NCBI RefSeq assembly: GCF_010093065.1
Contig: NZ_CP048113.1
Coordinates: forward strand, 1,054,001 to 1,118,000
DNA from: Chitinophaga agri
Lineage (GTDB): Bacteria; Bacteroidota; Bacteroidia; Chitinophagales; Chitinophagaceae
Length of the DNA: 64,000 nt
Direction: 5' to 3'
Positions 36,387 to 46,048 of the stretch are shown here, in pieces (within the stretch, counting starts at the first letter, position 1; every line of letters starts with the position of its first letter). A program made the position numbers and the translations under genes. The notes under the pieces are model-generated. The model searched no databases. It was given only the letters and a program-made list of their open reading frames with translations, and was not told the origin of the DNA.

Positions 36387-36986
36387 ATGAAAGCAGTGAG
36401 ATCTGCATTGTTAATCGCGAGTCTGGGTTCCCTGTTATTTTCCTGTAAAGATGATGATGCTCCGACGCCTGATAGTCCGTTGTCAGGAAATTATGATTTT
36501 AAAGAGTCCAGGATCACGGGTCGGCTGGTAGTTATCAGTGATACCGAAGTATCAGACTCTGTTGTCACCAATTATAGCTATACAGCAACCGGATCAGGTG
36601 AGGTTCAGATTGATAATAAATATATTCATCAGAAGAACATCACTTACAAGTATGTTGCTCAGACAAATTACATGACCTATTTCAATGGTGAGGTAACGAA
36701 TCAGGGCGAAACAAAGTCGGAAGAAGATGTTGTAAGTTTTACCAAAAAGATAGAATATGAGATCAGGAAGGATACACTTCATTTTTCCGAGCCACTGCTA
36801 GACAATGGCAAAGATCTCGTTGCATTTCCTTTACATGGCGGTGGCTACATGACACTGGAAGGCTCTGCCACGCTGGTGCTGGGTTATACGACTGAAAAAA
36901 GAGATACGACCACTACTGATGGCATCCGTAAAATCACTATCAGAAAAGAAACCCATGCTATACCATTAGCGAAGAAGCTCAACTAG
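36387..36986 (+). CDS. Lipoprotein of unknown function
   Basis: A 199-residue lipoprotein: MKAVRSALLIASLGSLLFSC places the lipid cysteine at residue 20, followed by DDD, which in Bacteroidota often favours surface export. The rest is rich in beta-strand patterns with alternating Thr and hydrophobic residues, resembling small lipocalin-like proteins, but no signature is clear. It is a single-gene unit ending at the terminator 37028-37072. Confidence 0.7.
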   Translation: MKAVRSALLIASLGSLLFSCKDDDAPTPDSPLSGNYDFKESRITGRLVVISDTEVSDSVVTNYSYTATGSGEVQIDNKYIHQKNITYKYVAQTNYMTYFNGEVTNQGETKSEEDVVSFTKKIEYEIRKDTLHFSEPLLDNGKDLVAFPLHGGGYMTLEGSATLVLGYTTEKRDTTTTDGIRKITIRKETHAIPLAKKLN

Positions 36987-37027
36987 TTACATACAGGTGC
37001 GAAAATCTGTTAATATCGGTAACGGGT

Positions 37028-37072
37028 AAAAAGAAGAAGCCATTCCAAAACGCGGGATGGCTTCTTCTTTTT
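37028..37072 (+). terminator. Terminator after the lipoprotein gene
   Basis: A perfect 16-bp stem (37028-37043 with 37057-37072) starts with A5 and ends with T5, 41 bases beyond the stop codon. Confidence 0.88.
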
Positions 37073-37208
37073 AAGCAAATAATTGTGTAGCATTTATGGA
37101 AAATAATCACATAGCAGCGATGATATCTGATCCTATTTGTTACTCTTAAGAAAATAAACTGTTGTGATAATGAAGACCTTTCAAATGCTGACGAACATCT
37201 CTGGTCAA

Positions 37209-37601
37209 TCAGAGTCCTCCGATGAACTCAATACAATATCCTACGGAACAGGCATTGCTGATATGGAAATAAACACCTGAAATAGAAGTTTGTGTTTTCA
37301 TCGCAAGGCCACCGGCAAGGTAATTATTAGGTGAACTCAAAGTGTATGGATAAGTTCCTAACGACGTACCACCTGTTGTTGTAAAGGTGATCGAATAGGG
37401 AGTTGTGCCACTGCCACTAATCGAATAGTTGATCGTACCAACCGGCTGACCGGCACCCTGTGTACCAGTGGTAGTACCAGTGATCGGGAAAGTAAAAGAA
37501 AGTGGCGCTTTACTGATTACAGGCGGAATTTTGTCCGCAGGAACAAAACCTGAAAAGGAAAACAGGCACAATACCAGTGCAAAGGGAAACAAGTTTTTCA
37601 T
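37209..37601 (-). CDS. Small secreted Thr/Gly-rich protein, function unknown
   Basis: A 130-residue product with a signal peptide (MKNLFPFALVLCLFSFSGFV). The mature protein is rich in Thr, Ser and Gly (TFPITGTTTGTQGAGQPVG), giving a beta-sandwich-like pattern, and ends in a two-cysteine segment (NACSVGYC). No family is recognised. It is divergent from the broken gene at 37788. Confidence 0.65.
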   Translation of the reverse strand: MKNLFPFALVLCLFSFSGFVPADKIPPVISKAPLSFTFPITGTTTGTQGAGQPVGTINYSISGSGTTPYSITFTTTGGTSLGTYPYTLSSPNNYLAGGLAMKTQTSISGVYFHISNACSVGYCIEFIGGL

Positions 37602-37787
37602 AGATAATTTTCTTTTGACTTGGGTTAAAAAATGTCCTGACGAATATAAACTATTTTATCAATACAATTAGCTACCAACATAAATAACACTATAAAGAAG
37701 GTCTGCTGACACCAATAAACCGCCTATTATCAGTTCACCCATTTGTCTATACAACTTTGTTCCTGTATTTTACCTAAAAATAACCCA

Positions 37788-38724
37788 ATGAAGATGCCCG
37801 CCAGCCTTATACTTCTACTCACCACGTTGTTGACCTTATATCACCAGGCGACCACAGGACAGCAACTGTCTAAACCTTTGCTGCTAAAAGGTGTAAAACA
37901 TCTACCCCTGCCGGATTCCCAACACATGGTATTTACCTTACTCACCTTTAATGATACTGCAGAAAATATTGCTGTGGCCAATCTCGATGTAGACATGCCG
38001 ATAAAAATGAACGTCATCACGACTTCATTACTCGGCAAAGGAAGGATCATTGCCTTTGGTACTGGTGCTTATTTGCGGAAAGACCTGCTGCATGATCCCA
38101 ACGTACATCAATTCGTTGATAACATGTTCACATGGGCTGTAAACGGCCGTAAACGCCCTAAAATGGGCATTTTTACCCATGCAGATAGTGTGTTCCTGCA
38201 ACTGGCACACCAACGCCAGATAAGCACCTATTCCGTAAGAAATAGCGCTATCGAAAAAAGCACCGATATTATTTATCTCGAAACAGATATAAGAGATACT
38301 GATGCCCTCAGCGCCCTCGAAACCTTTGTACGCAGTGGCGGTACGCTTATCCAGGTATCTCCGTATGAGCAGGTATCTTATAAGTTACTGGCTTCGCCAG
38401 GTAGCCCCGTACAGGATCCAGGTATCAATAAGCTGCTCGCAAAAGCGGGTATCTATGATGTAAACATGGCCTTCTACGGGAGCGCCAACAACAAAGACCT
38501 CATTATAGACAGCTTGCCCGACTACCTGCGCCATGGGCAGAACTGGCCATGGATAAGATCATCCTTACTGTGCCCTCCTATCGCATCCGACAGTTGAATA
38601 ATCCGGAAAATCAATACCGGTATCAGACCACGTCAGGAAAAAAGTGACCGGCTATCCTGTATGGCTACCCGCCGAACTTAAACCGTACGATATGCAGAAA
38701 GTGTCAGCGCTGCAGACGAAATAA
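37788..38724 (+). pseudogene. Frame-broken gene for a secreted protein
   Basis: ATG 37788 starts a signal peptide (MKMPASLILLLTTLLTLYHQ), and the frame runs to a stop at 38595-38597. The coding pattern then continues in a second frame (AMDKIILTVPSYRIRQL, then NNPENQYRYQTTSGKK, ending at a TGA near 38644) and a third (VTGYPVWLPAELKPYDMQ, stop at 38722-38724). Two frame changes in 140 bases imply decay or sequencing error. The intact part (270 residues) has alternating alpha/beta segments (GKGRIIAFGTGAYLRKD, FVRSGGTLIQVSPYEQ) like a flavodoxin- or glutamine-amidotransferase-type N-terminal domain. I cannot name the family. Confidence 0.7.
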
Positions 38725-38786
38725 AGTAATAGCACGCATCTCTGATACATCTTAATCCATCCCGTTCAAAAGCTAAATTCCTAATA

Positions 38787-40223
38787 ATGAAACGAATCAT
38801 TTTACCATTACTCCTGTTAATTCAGTTAACCATCTATGCGCAAACCGACCAAGAAAAAATACTGGCAACAGAGAATAACCTGGTCGGCATAGTACAGATA
38901 GCCGGCGAAGCGCCATGGACAATTGCGGAAAGAATGGCTCATTACAAAATACCAGGACTTAGTATAGCCGTTATACAGCATTACAAACTTGTCTGGGCAA
39001 AAGGCTATGGTTGGGCAGATGATAGTCTGAAAATTCCGGTTACAACACAAACACTTTTCCAGGCGGCCTCTGTCAGCAAATCTCTTAACGCGGTAGGCGT
39101 GCTCAGGCTCGTACAGGATAAAAAACTGGACTTATATACTGATATTAATGCTTATCTCACCAGCTGGCACTTTCCTTATGACAGTCTGTCTAAAGGGAAA
39201 AAGATCACGGTGGCTAACCTGCTGAGTCATTCTGCAGGATTGACAGTACATGGTTTTGGAGGTTATCAGCAGGGAACCGCTTTGCCAACTGTTGTACAGA
39301 TCCTGGATGGCATAAAACCAGCCAATTCATTAGCAGTACGCTCTATGTATGAACCTGGCATAAGAACGCAATACTCAGGCGGCGGTACAACAATATCCCA
39401 GTTAATTGTAATGGATGTAACCCACCTGCCGTATGCTGATTATATGGAAAAAGAAGTACTAAGACCTTTAGGAATGCATGCCAGCACTTTTTCCCAACCG
39501 CCTGCCGATATAAAAGCAGCGCATCTTGCGACCGGTTATCGCATAAATGGAAAACCACTGGCGGGAAACTATCACATCTATCCGGAGCAGGCAGCTGCAG
39601 GCCTGTGGACAAACCCTACTGACCTCGCAAAATATATTATTGAAACGCAGCTGGCTTACGAAGGTAGATCTGCCAAAGTGTTAGATCAGGCGACAACCAA
39701 ACTCCGCCTCACTCCCTACCTTGATAAAAATGCTGCTTTAGGTGTATTTACGGATACTGATAGTGCCGGGTACTTTGGACATGGAGGCGCGAATGAAGGA
39801 TTTCGTTGTCAATATTTCGGAAGTCTGAAAGATGGAAATGGTGTAGTGCTAATGGTGAACTCCGACAACGGCAGTATTTTGCAGGAAGTGATAAACAGCG
39901 TCGCTAAGGTCTATGGATTTAAAGAATTGTACCATTCCACTATTAAGGAAACTGTAGCCCTGGAAGATTCCGCACTGCATAGCTACCTTGGCCAATACGC
40001 ACTGTCGCCCACTTTTATTATCACTGTTTTCAAAGAGGGCAAAGGCATATATGCACAAGCAACCGGACAGGACAGGTTTGTTATCTACCCTGAAACACAA
40101 ACTAAGTTTTTCGCTACAGAACCTCCGCTATCACTCGAGTTCAAAAAAGATACTACCGGTAAGGTAAATTCGTTCACACTTTACCAGAATGGCCGACAGC
40201 TTGAAGCAAAAAAGATCAGATAG
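38787..40223 (+). CDS. Serine hydrolase of the class C beta-lactamase / penicillin-binding family
   Basis: A 478-residue secreted enzyme (signal peptide to about residue 18, YAQ). The catalytic SxxK is S95-V-S-K98 in QAASVSKS; the second motif is the YSG of TQYSGGG, and the third is HGG in YFGHGGANEGF. This is the AmpC/EstB/D-aminopeptidase family (PF00144). A C-terminal ~90-residue domain (YLGQYALSPTFIITVF onward) is a lipocalin-like addition common in Bacteroidota members. It acts on peptides, esters or beta-lactams; which cannot be read. A strong terminator follows. Confidence 0.88.
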   Translation: MKRIILPLLLLIQLTIYAQTDQEKILATENNLVGIVQIAGEAPWTIAERMAHYKIPGLSIAVIQHYKLVWAKGYGWADDSLKIPVTTQTLFQAASVSKSLNAVGVLRLVQDKKLDLYTDINAYLTSWHFPYDSLSKGKKITVANLLSHSAGLTVHGFGGYQQGTALPTVVQILDGIKPANSLAVRSMYEPGIRTQYSGGGTTISQLIVMDVTHLPYADYMEKEVLRPLGMHASTFSQPPADIKAAHLATGYRINGKPLAGNYHIYPEQAAAGLWTNPTDLAKYIIETQLAYEGRSAKVLDQATTKLRLTPYLDKNAALGVFTDTDSAGYFGHGGANEGFRCQYFGSLKDGNGVVLMVNSDNGSILQEVINSVAKVYGFKELYHSTIKETVALEDSALHSYLGQYALSPTFIITVFKEGKGIYAQATGQDRFVIYPETQTKFFATEPPLSLEFKKDTTGKVNSFTLYQNGRQLEAKKIR

Positions 40224-40270
40224 TATAGCACATATAGCTACCTGAAGCCAGCGTGTGACAGCTACCTGAT

Positions 40271-40331
40271 GCCTGAAGGCAGGTCTTTCTTCTTTCGAAT
40301 CCCTCAAAAGAAGAAAGACCTGCCTGCAGGC
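40271..40331 (+). terminator. Long terminator hairpin
   Basis: The core stem pairs 40278-40295 with 40307-40324 (18 bp), and outer GCCT/AGGC pairs extend it to 40271-40331. It follows the serine hydrolase gene. Confidence 0.8.
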
Positions 40332-40454
40332 ATCATCCATCATGATCTGGAATTATAATTTCCATTGCTATCATTGCAAGAATAAACGTCTCTTTAGGGG
40401 CCACATTAACACAAGGTTGTTATCTTTACGTCTAATGTAATTAACGCTATAGAT

Positions 40455-41117
40455 ATGGATGCTACCGACATCATAGACCTCCTGAAAGAGAAAGCAGATA
40501 CCAGGTATCATACCGGTATGCAGCGCTTCGGTATTGACAATGAAAAGGCGTTGGGCGTCAGCATACCTGAAGTGAGGAAACTGGCCAGGATAATAAAAAA
40601 GGATCATGAACTGGCGCTTCAGCTTTGGAACACCGATATACACGAAGCCCGTATACTGGCATCGTTAATTGCCGATCCTAAACTGGTTACTCCCCAGTTG
40701 ATCGACAGCTGGGCAAATGAATTTACAAGCTGGGACATCTGCGACCAGACTTGCGGCAACCTGTTTGACCGTACACCTTATGCTATAGAAAAAGCACTGG
40801 AATTCAGTGAACATGACAAGGAATTTGTTAAACGCGCCGGCTTTGTACTGATGGCGGCATTATCAGTACATGATAAAAAGGCAAAAGATGCCGTTTTTAT
40901 TAAGTTCTTCCCCATTATAGAACGTGAAGCATGGGATGAGCGCAACTTTGTGAAGAAAGCCGTTAACTGGGCTTTACGACAAATTGGTAAACGCAACGGA
41001 ACATTATTACCTATGGCCATACAATGTGCAGAACGTATTTCACAGCAGAACACCAGGGCCGCCAAATGGATAGCCAGAGATGCATTAAGGGAACTAAGAG
41101 AAGTACCCAATAAATAA
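40455..41117 (+). CDS. AlkD-like DNA alkylation repair protein (HEAT-like)
   Basis: A 220-residue all-helical protein of the AlkD/DNA alkylation repair family (PF08713). Landmarks are GVSIPEVRKLARIIKKDHEL, HEARILASLIADP, WANEFTSWDICDQTCGNLF and FVKKAVNWALRQIGKRN. AlkD glycosylases release positively charged alkylated bases, using a Trp/Asp/Arg set without flipping the base; the SWDICD aspartate fits. It is cytosolic and a single-gene unit. Shorter relatives bind DNA without activity, so catalysis is likely but not certain. Confidence 0.88.
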   Translation: MDATDIIDLLKEKADTRYHTGMQRFGIDNEKALGVSIPEVRKLARIIKKDHELALQLWNTDIHEARILASLIADPKLVTPQLIDSWANEFTSWDICDQTCGNLFDRTPYAIEKALEFSEHDKEFVKRAGFVLMAALSVHDKKAKDAVFIKFFPIIEREAWDERNFVKKAVNWALRQIGKRNGTLLPMAIQCAERISQQNTRAAKWIARDALRELREVPNK

Positions 41118-41253
41118 GTTTATCTTCATATGGCATGATTCCCGGCTGATAGCTGATCTAATGCGCGCGCTCACAAAAGGATACGCCCCAAAGATCTACA
41201 GCTACCATCGGCAGTACGCCTCCTGCAGTCTATGTTTTCGATCCGCATTAAGG

Positions 41254-42126
41254 TCATCTCGACAGCTCATACTCCCGCTGTGCCACGCCTCCGACGATCC
41301 CGAATCCCTTTAGAATATTGTTATACACAATCACTTTCTCAGACAAGCCATCTTCATTCTTCTCCTGTGCCTGATAAGCGCTGTTCAGGTAATTATAGCT
41401 ATGATAGGTCAGCGAGCTTACTTCAACGATCATGGTCTTAAGATTATCCTGCACATCTGCTTTCAGTGTAACTACCAGGTTACGGCCGTTAAACAATGCA
41501 TCTGTTGTATAGAACTCAGGATGAGTATCGTCTTCTAATAATGGCAGTCCCATCTCACCCGATTCAAAATACTGAGGTAATTTTAAACGTACAGTATCAC
41601 CATCTGCGCCTACCCAGTTAAGTACCTGGTAAAGTCTGATGCGATAATAATTCTGTACAGCGGGATCATCGTGCAATTGAATATTGATAACGGCTCTGTT
41701 ACGCCATTGGTCAATCCGGCTAACCGTCATCCTTATGGGACCGGGATCCACCGTATCCGGTACAATATCACTTCCCGACACCTCTTCATATCCCGGTACA
41801 GCCGCCGAGATGCGGTACGTAACCCCGGTCTTGGCGACGCTCTTACTACGATAATAAACACGCCCTGACAAGATATATGGACTAAGCCTCTCTTTAAAAA
41901 TGCCATTCTCAAAAAGATTAACGACGGCGTCTTTCAGTTCATTTGTGTCTTTTCTATCCCCCAGTCTCGTAGATAAAGCGACCCGTGCAATCATCACACT
42001 GTCTTTATTCATAAGCAGATTTAGTACCGGCTTATTAGAATCATCAGGAATAGATATGTTAAAAGACTTCTCACAAGCACCCAGAATGAGTAAAAGAGAT
42101 AAGAGCAACAACATTTTCATCTGCAT
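41254..42126 (-). CDS. DUF4249 lipoprotein partnered with a TonB receptor
   Basis: A 290-residue lipoprotein (LLILGACEKS, lipid Cys at residue 18). The sequence PVLNLLMNKDSVMIARVALS, followed by the beta-rich region with YEEVSGSDIVPDT and a closing SSLTYHSYNYLNSAYQAQE, matches the DUF4249 family. Such proteins are encoded next to TonB-dependent receptors and are thought to act as surface partners for uptake. Its start is 2 bases past the stop codon of the receptor gene, showing tight coupling. Confidence 0.85.
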   Translation of the reverse strand: MQMKMLLLLSLLLILGACEKSFNISIPDDSNKPVLNLLMNKDSVMIARVALSTRLGDRKDTNELKDAVVNLFENGIFKERLSPYILSGRVYYRSKSVAKTGVTYRISAAVPGYEEVSGSDIVPDTVDPGPIRMTVSRIDQWRNRAVINIQLHDDPAVQNYYRIRLYQVLNWVGADGDTVRLKLPQYFESGEMGLPLLEDDTHPEFYTTDALFNGRNLVVTLKADVQDNLKTMIVEVSSLTYHSYNYLNSAYQAQEKNEDGLSEKVIVYNNILKGFGIVGGVAQREYELSR

Positions 42127-42128
42127 AC

Positions 42129-44741
42129 TTAGAATCTTAAATTATAAGAGAAACTGGGTATAAGTGGTAATAACACAATACCACTAAGTCGTACCTTCGG
42201 CGTATTATCCGCATACTGCTTTACATAATAAAAGAATGGGTTCATCCTGTTATATGCATTTAATACGCTAATATTCCACGTACGTATATTTCCATTACTT
42301 TTCTGTTTGATAAAGTTCACGCCCAGATCGAGGCGATGATAAGCTGAAATCCTTAAGTTATTCCGGTTATTGATATAGTCTACCGTTGGATTCCAGTAAT
42401 TCGGATCGTTTGGCGATATCGGCCCGTTAACACCTTCATACCTGGCCACAGGAACGGTAAAGGGAGATGCTGACTGATACGTCCAGGTGCCCGAAAGCTC
42501 GATATTCCTTTTCAGTTTATAGATCGTCACCAGATGAAGATCATGCCTCCGATCATATTTATAGTAGAATGTATGACCATAATTAACACCTGGAATATTA
42601 CGGTCGGAAACGGCCCAGGTATATCCCAGCCAGCCGGTTAAGCGTCCTGTTTTCTTCTGTAGTAAGAATTCGAGCCCGTACGACCTGCCAGTACCTGACG
42701 CGATCTGTTCCTGCCAGGTATCTCCTTTACTGGTGGTAAGGTATGCAGCGCCGTCTTTGTACTCCGCTACGTTATACATCTTCTTATAATAGACCTCTGC
42801 AGACAATTCATACCTGTTTCGGAATACGTTACGTGCCAGTCCCAGGGCAAACTGGCGGGCCTGCTGGGGGGCTACTCTCCTTGTAGCTGGCACCCATAAG
42901 TCTGTGGGCAATGAGATGGAATTATTTGCTAACAGATGAATGTACTGGGTCATGTGGGTATAAGATGCCTTCAGTGCCCAGTCTCCAGGCAGTAAAAACC
43001 GCATGCTGGCGCGGGGCTGCAAAGAATGATAAAAATGCGACTGCACGTTGAATCCACTCCAGTGCACACCGGCATTCAATTTCAAACGTGGCGCGATCTC
43101 CCAGTCATCTTCCACATACAGGTCCATCTCTCCCGCCCGGATGTTACGGTTGTTGTTCATCGAATCCAGGGTAATGTCGTCTCCACTGGTCTGTTTCACT
43201 CGAACGATACCCGGAGTAAATACCCGGTACATATATGACGCCCCCATTTTAACTGCATGAGCAGGCATAGGACGATAATCGATATCTGTTTTGATGCCGT
43301 AATCGCTTATTCCGGAATGTAGCTTCAGGGCATTGGAGCTGCCATCCCCATCATATTTATCTTCCGTATACACACCTGTACTGAATTTGTAACTACTACC
43401 TATCAGCATGGTGTTGGTGAACAGCTTCGGAGATATGATATGCGTCCAACGCAAGGTACCCGTAATGTTCCCCCACTGAACTGCCAGGTCTGACAGATCG
43501 TAATTTTCCGCAGGTGCTTCATCATCCAACGCATATTTTTCCTGTATCCTCAGCCTGTCCTTCCCCATATAAAAACTAGCATACAGCTTGTCTCCTGACG
43601 AAAGCTCGTGATGCACCTTTGCATTCAGATCATAGAAAAAGAGGCTGAACTTTTTCAGATCCACTGCAGAACTTTTTGCGATCGGTCCTGCGATGAGATC
43701 AGGGTAGGACCGCCGTCCGGAAAGCACATAAGACGTTTTCCCTTTTCTGAGTGGGCCTTCCAGTGTTAGTTGCGTAGAAAGCAGTCCAATGGAAAAGTCT
43801 CCATGCTGTTTATACATATCGCCGTCCTTTGTTGAGATGTCTACGACCGATGACAATCTTCCGCCATAACGTGCGGGGAATGCGCCTTTATACAGTGTTA
43901 CGTCTTTTAGTACACTGGTATTAAATGTTGAGAATATACCCAGCAGATGCATAGGATGGTACAATGGTGCGCCATCCAGCAGTATGAGGTTCTGATCAGG
44001 TGTTCCGCCACGGATCAGTAACGCACTTGAGCCTTCCGTACCCTGTTTGACGCCGGGCATCATTTGCAAAGTTTTCAGTAGATCGGGCTCACCCAGCAGA
44101 CGTGGCAATGAGCGTACCTGCGAAGCTGGCAGATTAATGGCACTCATTTGTGAGGATGCTGTACGCGTACCATTAATGGTGACAGCCGCGAGTTGCCTGT
44201 TGGCAGGCTGTAGCCTGAAATGAATACGTTGATCCCCCTTCATACCGATAACAGTATCCAGTCGCTGATAACCGATATAAGATAGCTGCAGATGTAATGA
44301 GTCGCCGGGCAGTGTGATACTGTAAAAACCATAGTTGTTAGTCGTCGTACCAGATTGTGCCACCATCGCTGCGAGTGAAACACCGATCAGTTTCTCACCA
44401 CTTACAGCATCTTCAACAAACCCGCTCAGTGTATTGGTACTCACCGGACGTGCTATGATCAGCAGATTACCACCCATCTGTTTAACATCGGCTGGCGTAC
44501 CTTTCAGGATATCACGCAGTATTGTTTCCACCGTTGCGTCCCTGTACGCACGCGCTTTCACACGTATACCCTGCACCCGCGTACGCTCATACGATATAGG
44601 TATTCCACTTTGTTGCTGCAGCAATTTCAACGTTGCTTCAAGAGATGACGCCGGAATACTGATAGTGATCTTCCGCTCCATATCCTGTGCCCTGACAGGA
44701 AGCCAGCCGAGTAATAAACAAATAGTTATAAAATAGCGCAT
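42129..44741 (-). CDS. TonB-dependent receptor with STN and carboxypeptidase-like N-terminal domains
   Basis: Using ATG 44741 (MRYFITICLLLGWLPVRAQ, preceded by AAAAGAA) the receptor has 870 residues. Residues about 27-95 form an STN domain (ISIPASSLEATLKLLQQQSG, ETILRDILKG), the part that contacts a FecR-type anti-sigma factor. A carboxypeptidase-regulatory-like segment (LSGFVEDAVSGEKLIGVS) and a plug (LPRLLGEPDLLKTLQMMPGV, GGTPDQNLILLDGAPLYHP) follow, then the beta-barrel to the terminal F. The ligand is unknown. The expected regulator pair is missing except for a FecR fragment at 44817-45254. Confidence 0.92.
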   Translation of the reverse strand: MRYFITICLLLGWLPVRAQDMERKITISIPASSLEATLKLLQQQSGIPISYERTRVQGIRVKARAYRDATVETILRDILKGTPADVKQMGGNLLIIARPVSTNTLSGFVEDAVSGEKLIGVSLAAMVAQSGTTTNNYGFYSITLPGDSLHLQLSYIGYQRLDTVIGMKGDQRIHFRLQPANRQLAAVTINGTRTASSQMSAINLPASQVRSLPRLLGEPDLLKTLQMMPGVKQGTEGSSALLIRGGTPDQNLILLDGAPLYHPMHLLGIFSTFNTSVLKDVTLYKGAFPARYGGRLSSVVDISTKDGDMYKQHGDFSIGLLSTQLTLEGPLRKGKTSYVLSGRRSYPDLIAGPIAKSSAVDLKKFSLFFYDLNAKVHHELSSGDKLYASFYMGKDRLRIQEKYALDDEAPAENYDLSDLAVQWGNITGTLRWTHIISPKLFTNTMLIGSSYKFSTGVYTEDKYDGDGSSNALKLHSGISDYGIKTDIDYRPMPAHAVKMGASYMYRVFTPGIVRVKQTSGDDITLDSMNNNRNIRAGEMDLYVEDDWEIAPRLKLNAGVHWSGFNVQSHFYHSLQPRASMRFLLPGDWALKASYTHMTQYIHLLANNSISLPTDLWVPATRRVAPQQARQFALGLARNVFRNRYELSAEVYYKKMYNVAEYKDGAAYLTTSKGDTWQEQIASGTGRSYGLEFLLQKKTGRLTGWLGYTWAVSDRNIPGVNYGHTFYYKYDRRHDLHLVTIYKLKRNIELSGTWTYQSASPFTVPVARYEGVNGPISPNDPNYWNPTVDYINNRNNLRISAYHRLDLGVNFIKQKSNGNIRTWNISVLNAYNRMNPFFYYVKQYADNTPKVRLSGIVLLPLIPSFSYNLRF

Positions 44742-44816
44742 AGTTCTTTTTTGCAGGAACATAGGTTTCCATGGCCGCAAGGGCAGCCGTTTTAATTTAA
44801 CGATATGTATCAGTTA

Positions 44817-45254
44817 TTAATGTATGGTCAACGTAATTCCACTGCGTGTATATTCAAGTCCGCTGATATCTTTCAGCATCGCCAGTACATCTTCTACCGT
44901 ATCGTGCTTGCTGATGCGAAATGTAAAACGGTAAGCTGTGTTGGCTGCAACATCCACTATGACCTGCAATCCATAATAGTTTTCAAGGATACGTACCACC
45001 TCGGCCAAGGACGCATCACTGATCGTCAGATTTCCATTACGCCAGTCGGCCACCTCTCCTGCCGTCCTTGCAACAGTATGCCTGGTTACCTCATAGCTGA
45101 GTTGCTGTCCTGCTTTGAGGATGTCCAGGACGCCCGTACTGTCAGCCACCTGCACGGCCCCGGAACTAACCATTACCGTCACTTTCTCTGACTGTATATA
45201 TTTCAATAGTTCTTCTGCGTGAAAAACATAGCATCTTACACTAGCACCAGATTC
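44817..45254 (-). pseudogene. Decayed FecR-type anti-sigma factor gene
   Basis: The readable frame 45254-44817 encodes only the C-terminal part of a FecR protein: a short strand region (SEKVTVMVSSGAVQVADSTG), the LKAGQQLSYEV junction, WRNGNLTISDASLAEVVRIL and a DUF4974 domain (FTFRISKHDTVEDVLAMLKD). The frame opens after a TGA at 45257-45255 and has no ATG; the first possible start is a TTG at 45206. The N-terminal anti-sigma domain, the membrane helix and half of the FecR domain, together with the ECF sigma gene, are absent. The STN receptor it should serve follows directly. Confidence 0.75.
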
Positions 45255-45352
45255 TCACCTGTTAAAAACGCCCTGCAACGGGCTAATAATATCGCCTTAG
45301 CCAGCAATACGATAATAAAATAACAATAAAAACAGGTTTCGCAGTGGCACCA

Positions 45353-45922
45353 CTATTTCCTTACCGCTTCAATCGATCTGACAAATACTGCCGCGGCTTC
45401 TTCCTCCGTCAAACGCGGATCATATCCAATGAATTTCTGACGAATGTTCATATTGCCGTCAATGATAAACCGTGTCGGCAAACCAATCGTTCCAAACTCA
45501 TTATAGTACATGTTCTGATTACCGTCTTTTCCCTTTTCATCAAACACAACATGAAAGTTATACTTAAACCTGGCCAGGTCCTTTTGCACAAGATCCCTAT
45601 ACTGTTCTGACTTCTCACGGGTATCTACAAAAAGAAAAGCGACAGTCGTATCATTCGCATACCGTTGCATCACCTTATTGATCATTGGAAAATCCTTGTG
45701 GCAATAATAACACCACGTAGACCAGAAACACACAACCAGTATCCTACCTTTATAATCCGTAAGACTGACCGCTTTCCCCCTTGTATCTAACATAGTGAAA
45801 CGGGGGGCAGGGGTATTTAATAGTGTATCACCGGATATGGCAGCATACCTGGTGTTAGAGAAGCCCTGCATATAGGTAAACATGCAACACAATAGAATGT
45901 AAAGCAGATACTTTTTCATCAT
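45353..45922 (-). CDS. TlpA/ResA-like thiol-disulfide protein
   Basis: A 189-residue exported thioredoxin-fold protein. The N-terminal hydrophobic stretch (YLLYILLCCMFTYMQGFS) is a signal or anchor. The active site WSTWCYYC holds the CxxC pair, and PTRFIID carries the cis-proline (GLPTRF). The length and the opening TPAPRFTMLDTRGKAVSLTD match AhpC/TSA-type TlpA proteins. It is likely a periplasmic thiol reductant. It is divergent from the histidine kinase gene and 98 bases ahead of the FecR remnant. Confidence 0.88.
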   Translation of the reverse strand: MMKKYLLYILLCCMFTYMQGFSNTRYAAISGDTLLNTPAPRFTMLDTRGKAVSLTDYKGRILVVCFWSTWCYYCHKDFPMINKVMQRYANDTTVAFLFVDTREKSEQYRDLVQKDLARFKYNFHVVFDEKGKDGNQNMYYNEFGTIGLPTRFIIDGNMNIRQKFIGYDPRLTEEEAAAVFVRSIEAVRK

Positions 45923-45960
45923 TGAAGGTTTTTGAACGCAAAAATATCAGACCCAACATA

Positions 45961-46003
45961 GTTAAATGTTAAAAGAAAAAACTTTTCTGTTAACTAATGT
46001 TAA
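45961..46003. promoter_or_regulatory. Four GTTAA repeats in the TlpA/kinase divergent promoter region
   Basis: GTTAA occurs at 45961, 45968, 45989 and 45999. The spacings between the second and third (21 bases) and third and fourth (10 bases) are about two turns and one turn of the helix, as expected for a response-regulator binding array. The HK/RR pair starts 46 bases further on. Confidence 0.4.
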
Positions 46004-46048
46004 CTCCGGGATAATGAATTCGTCAAACCTGTAATTTTAGCGCGCATT

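Noticed and set aside
40290..40305. T-loop-like word TTCGAATCC suggesting a tRNA
   Set aside because: It lies in the loop of a terminator hairpin, and no acceptor or anticodon stems can be built around it.
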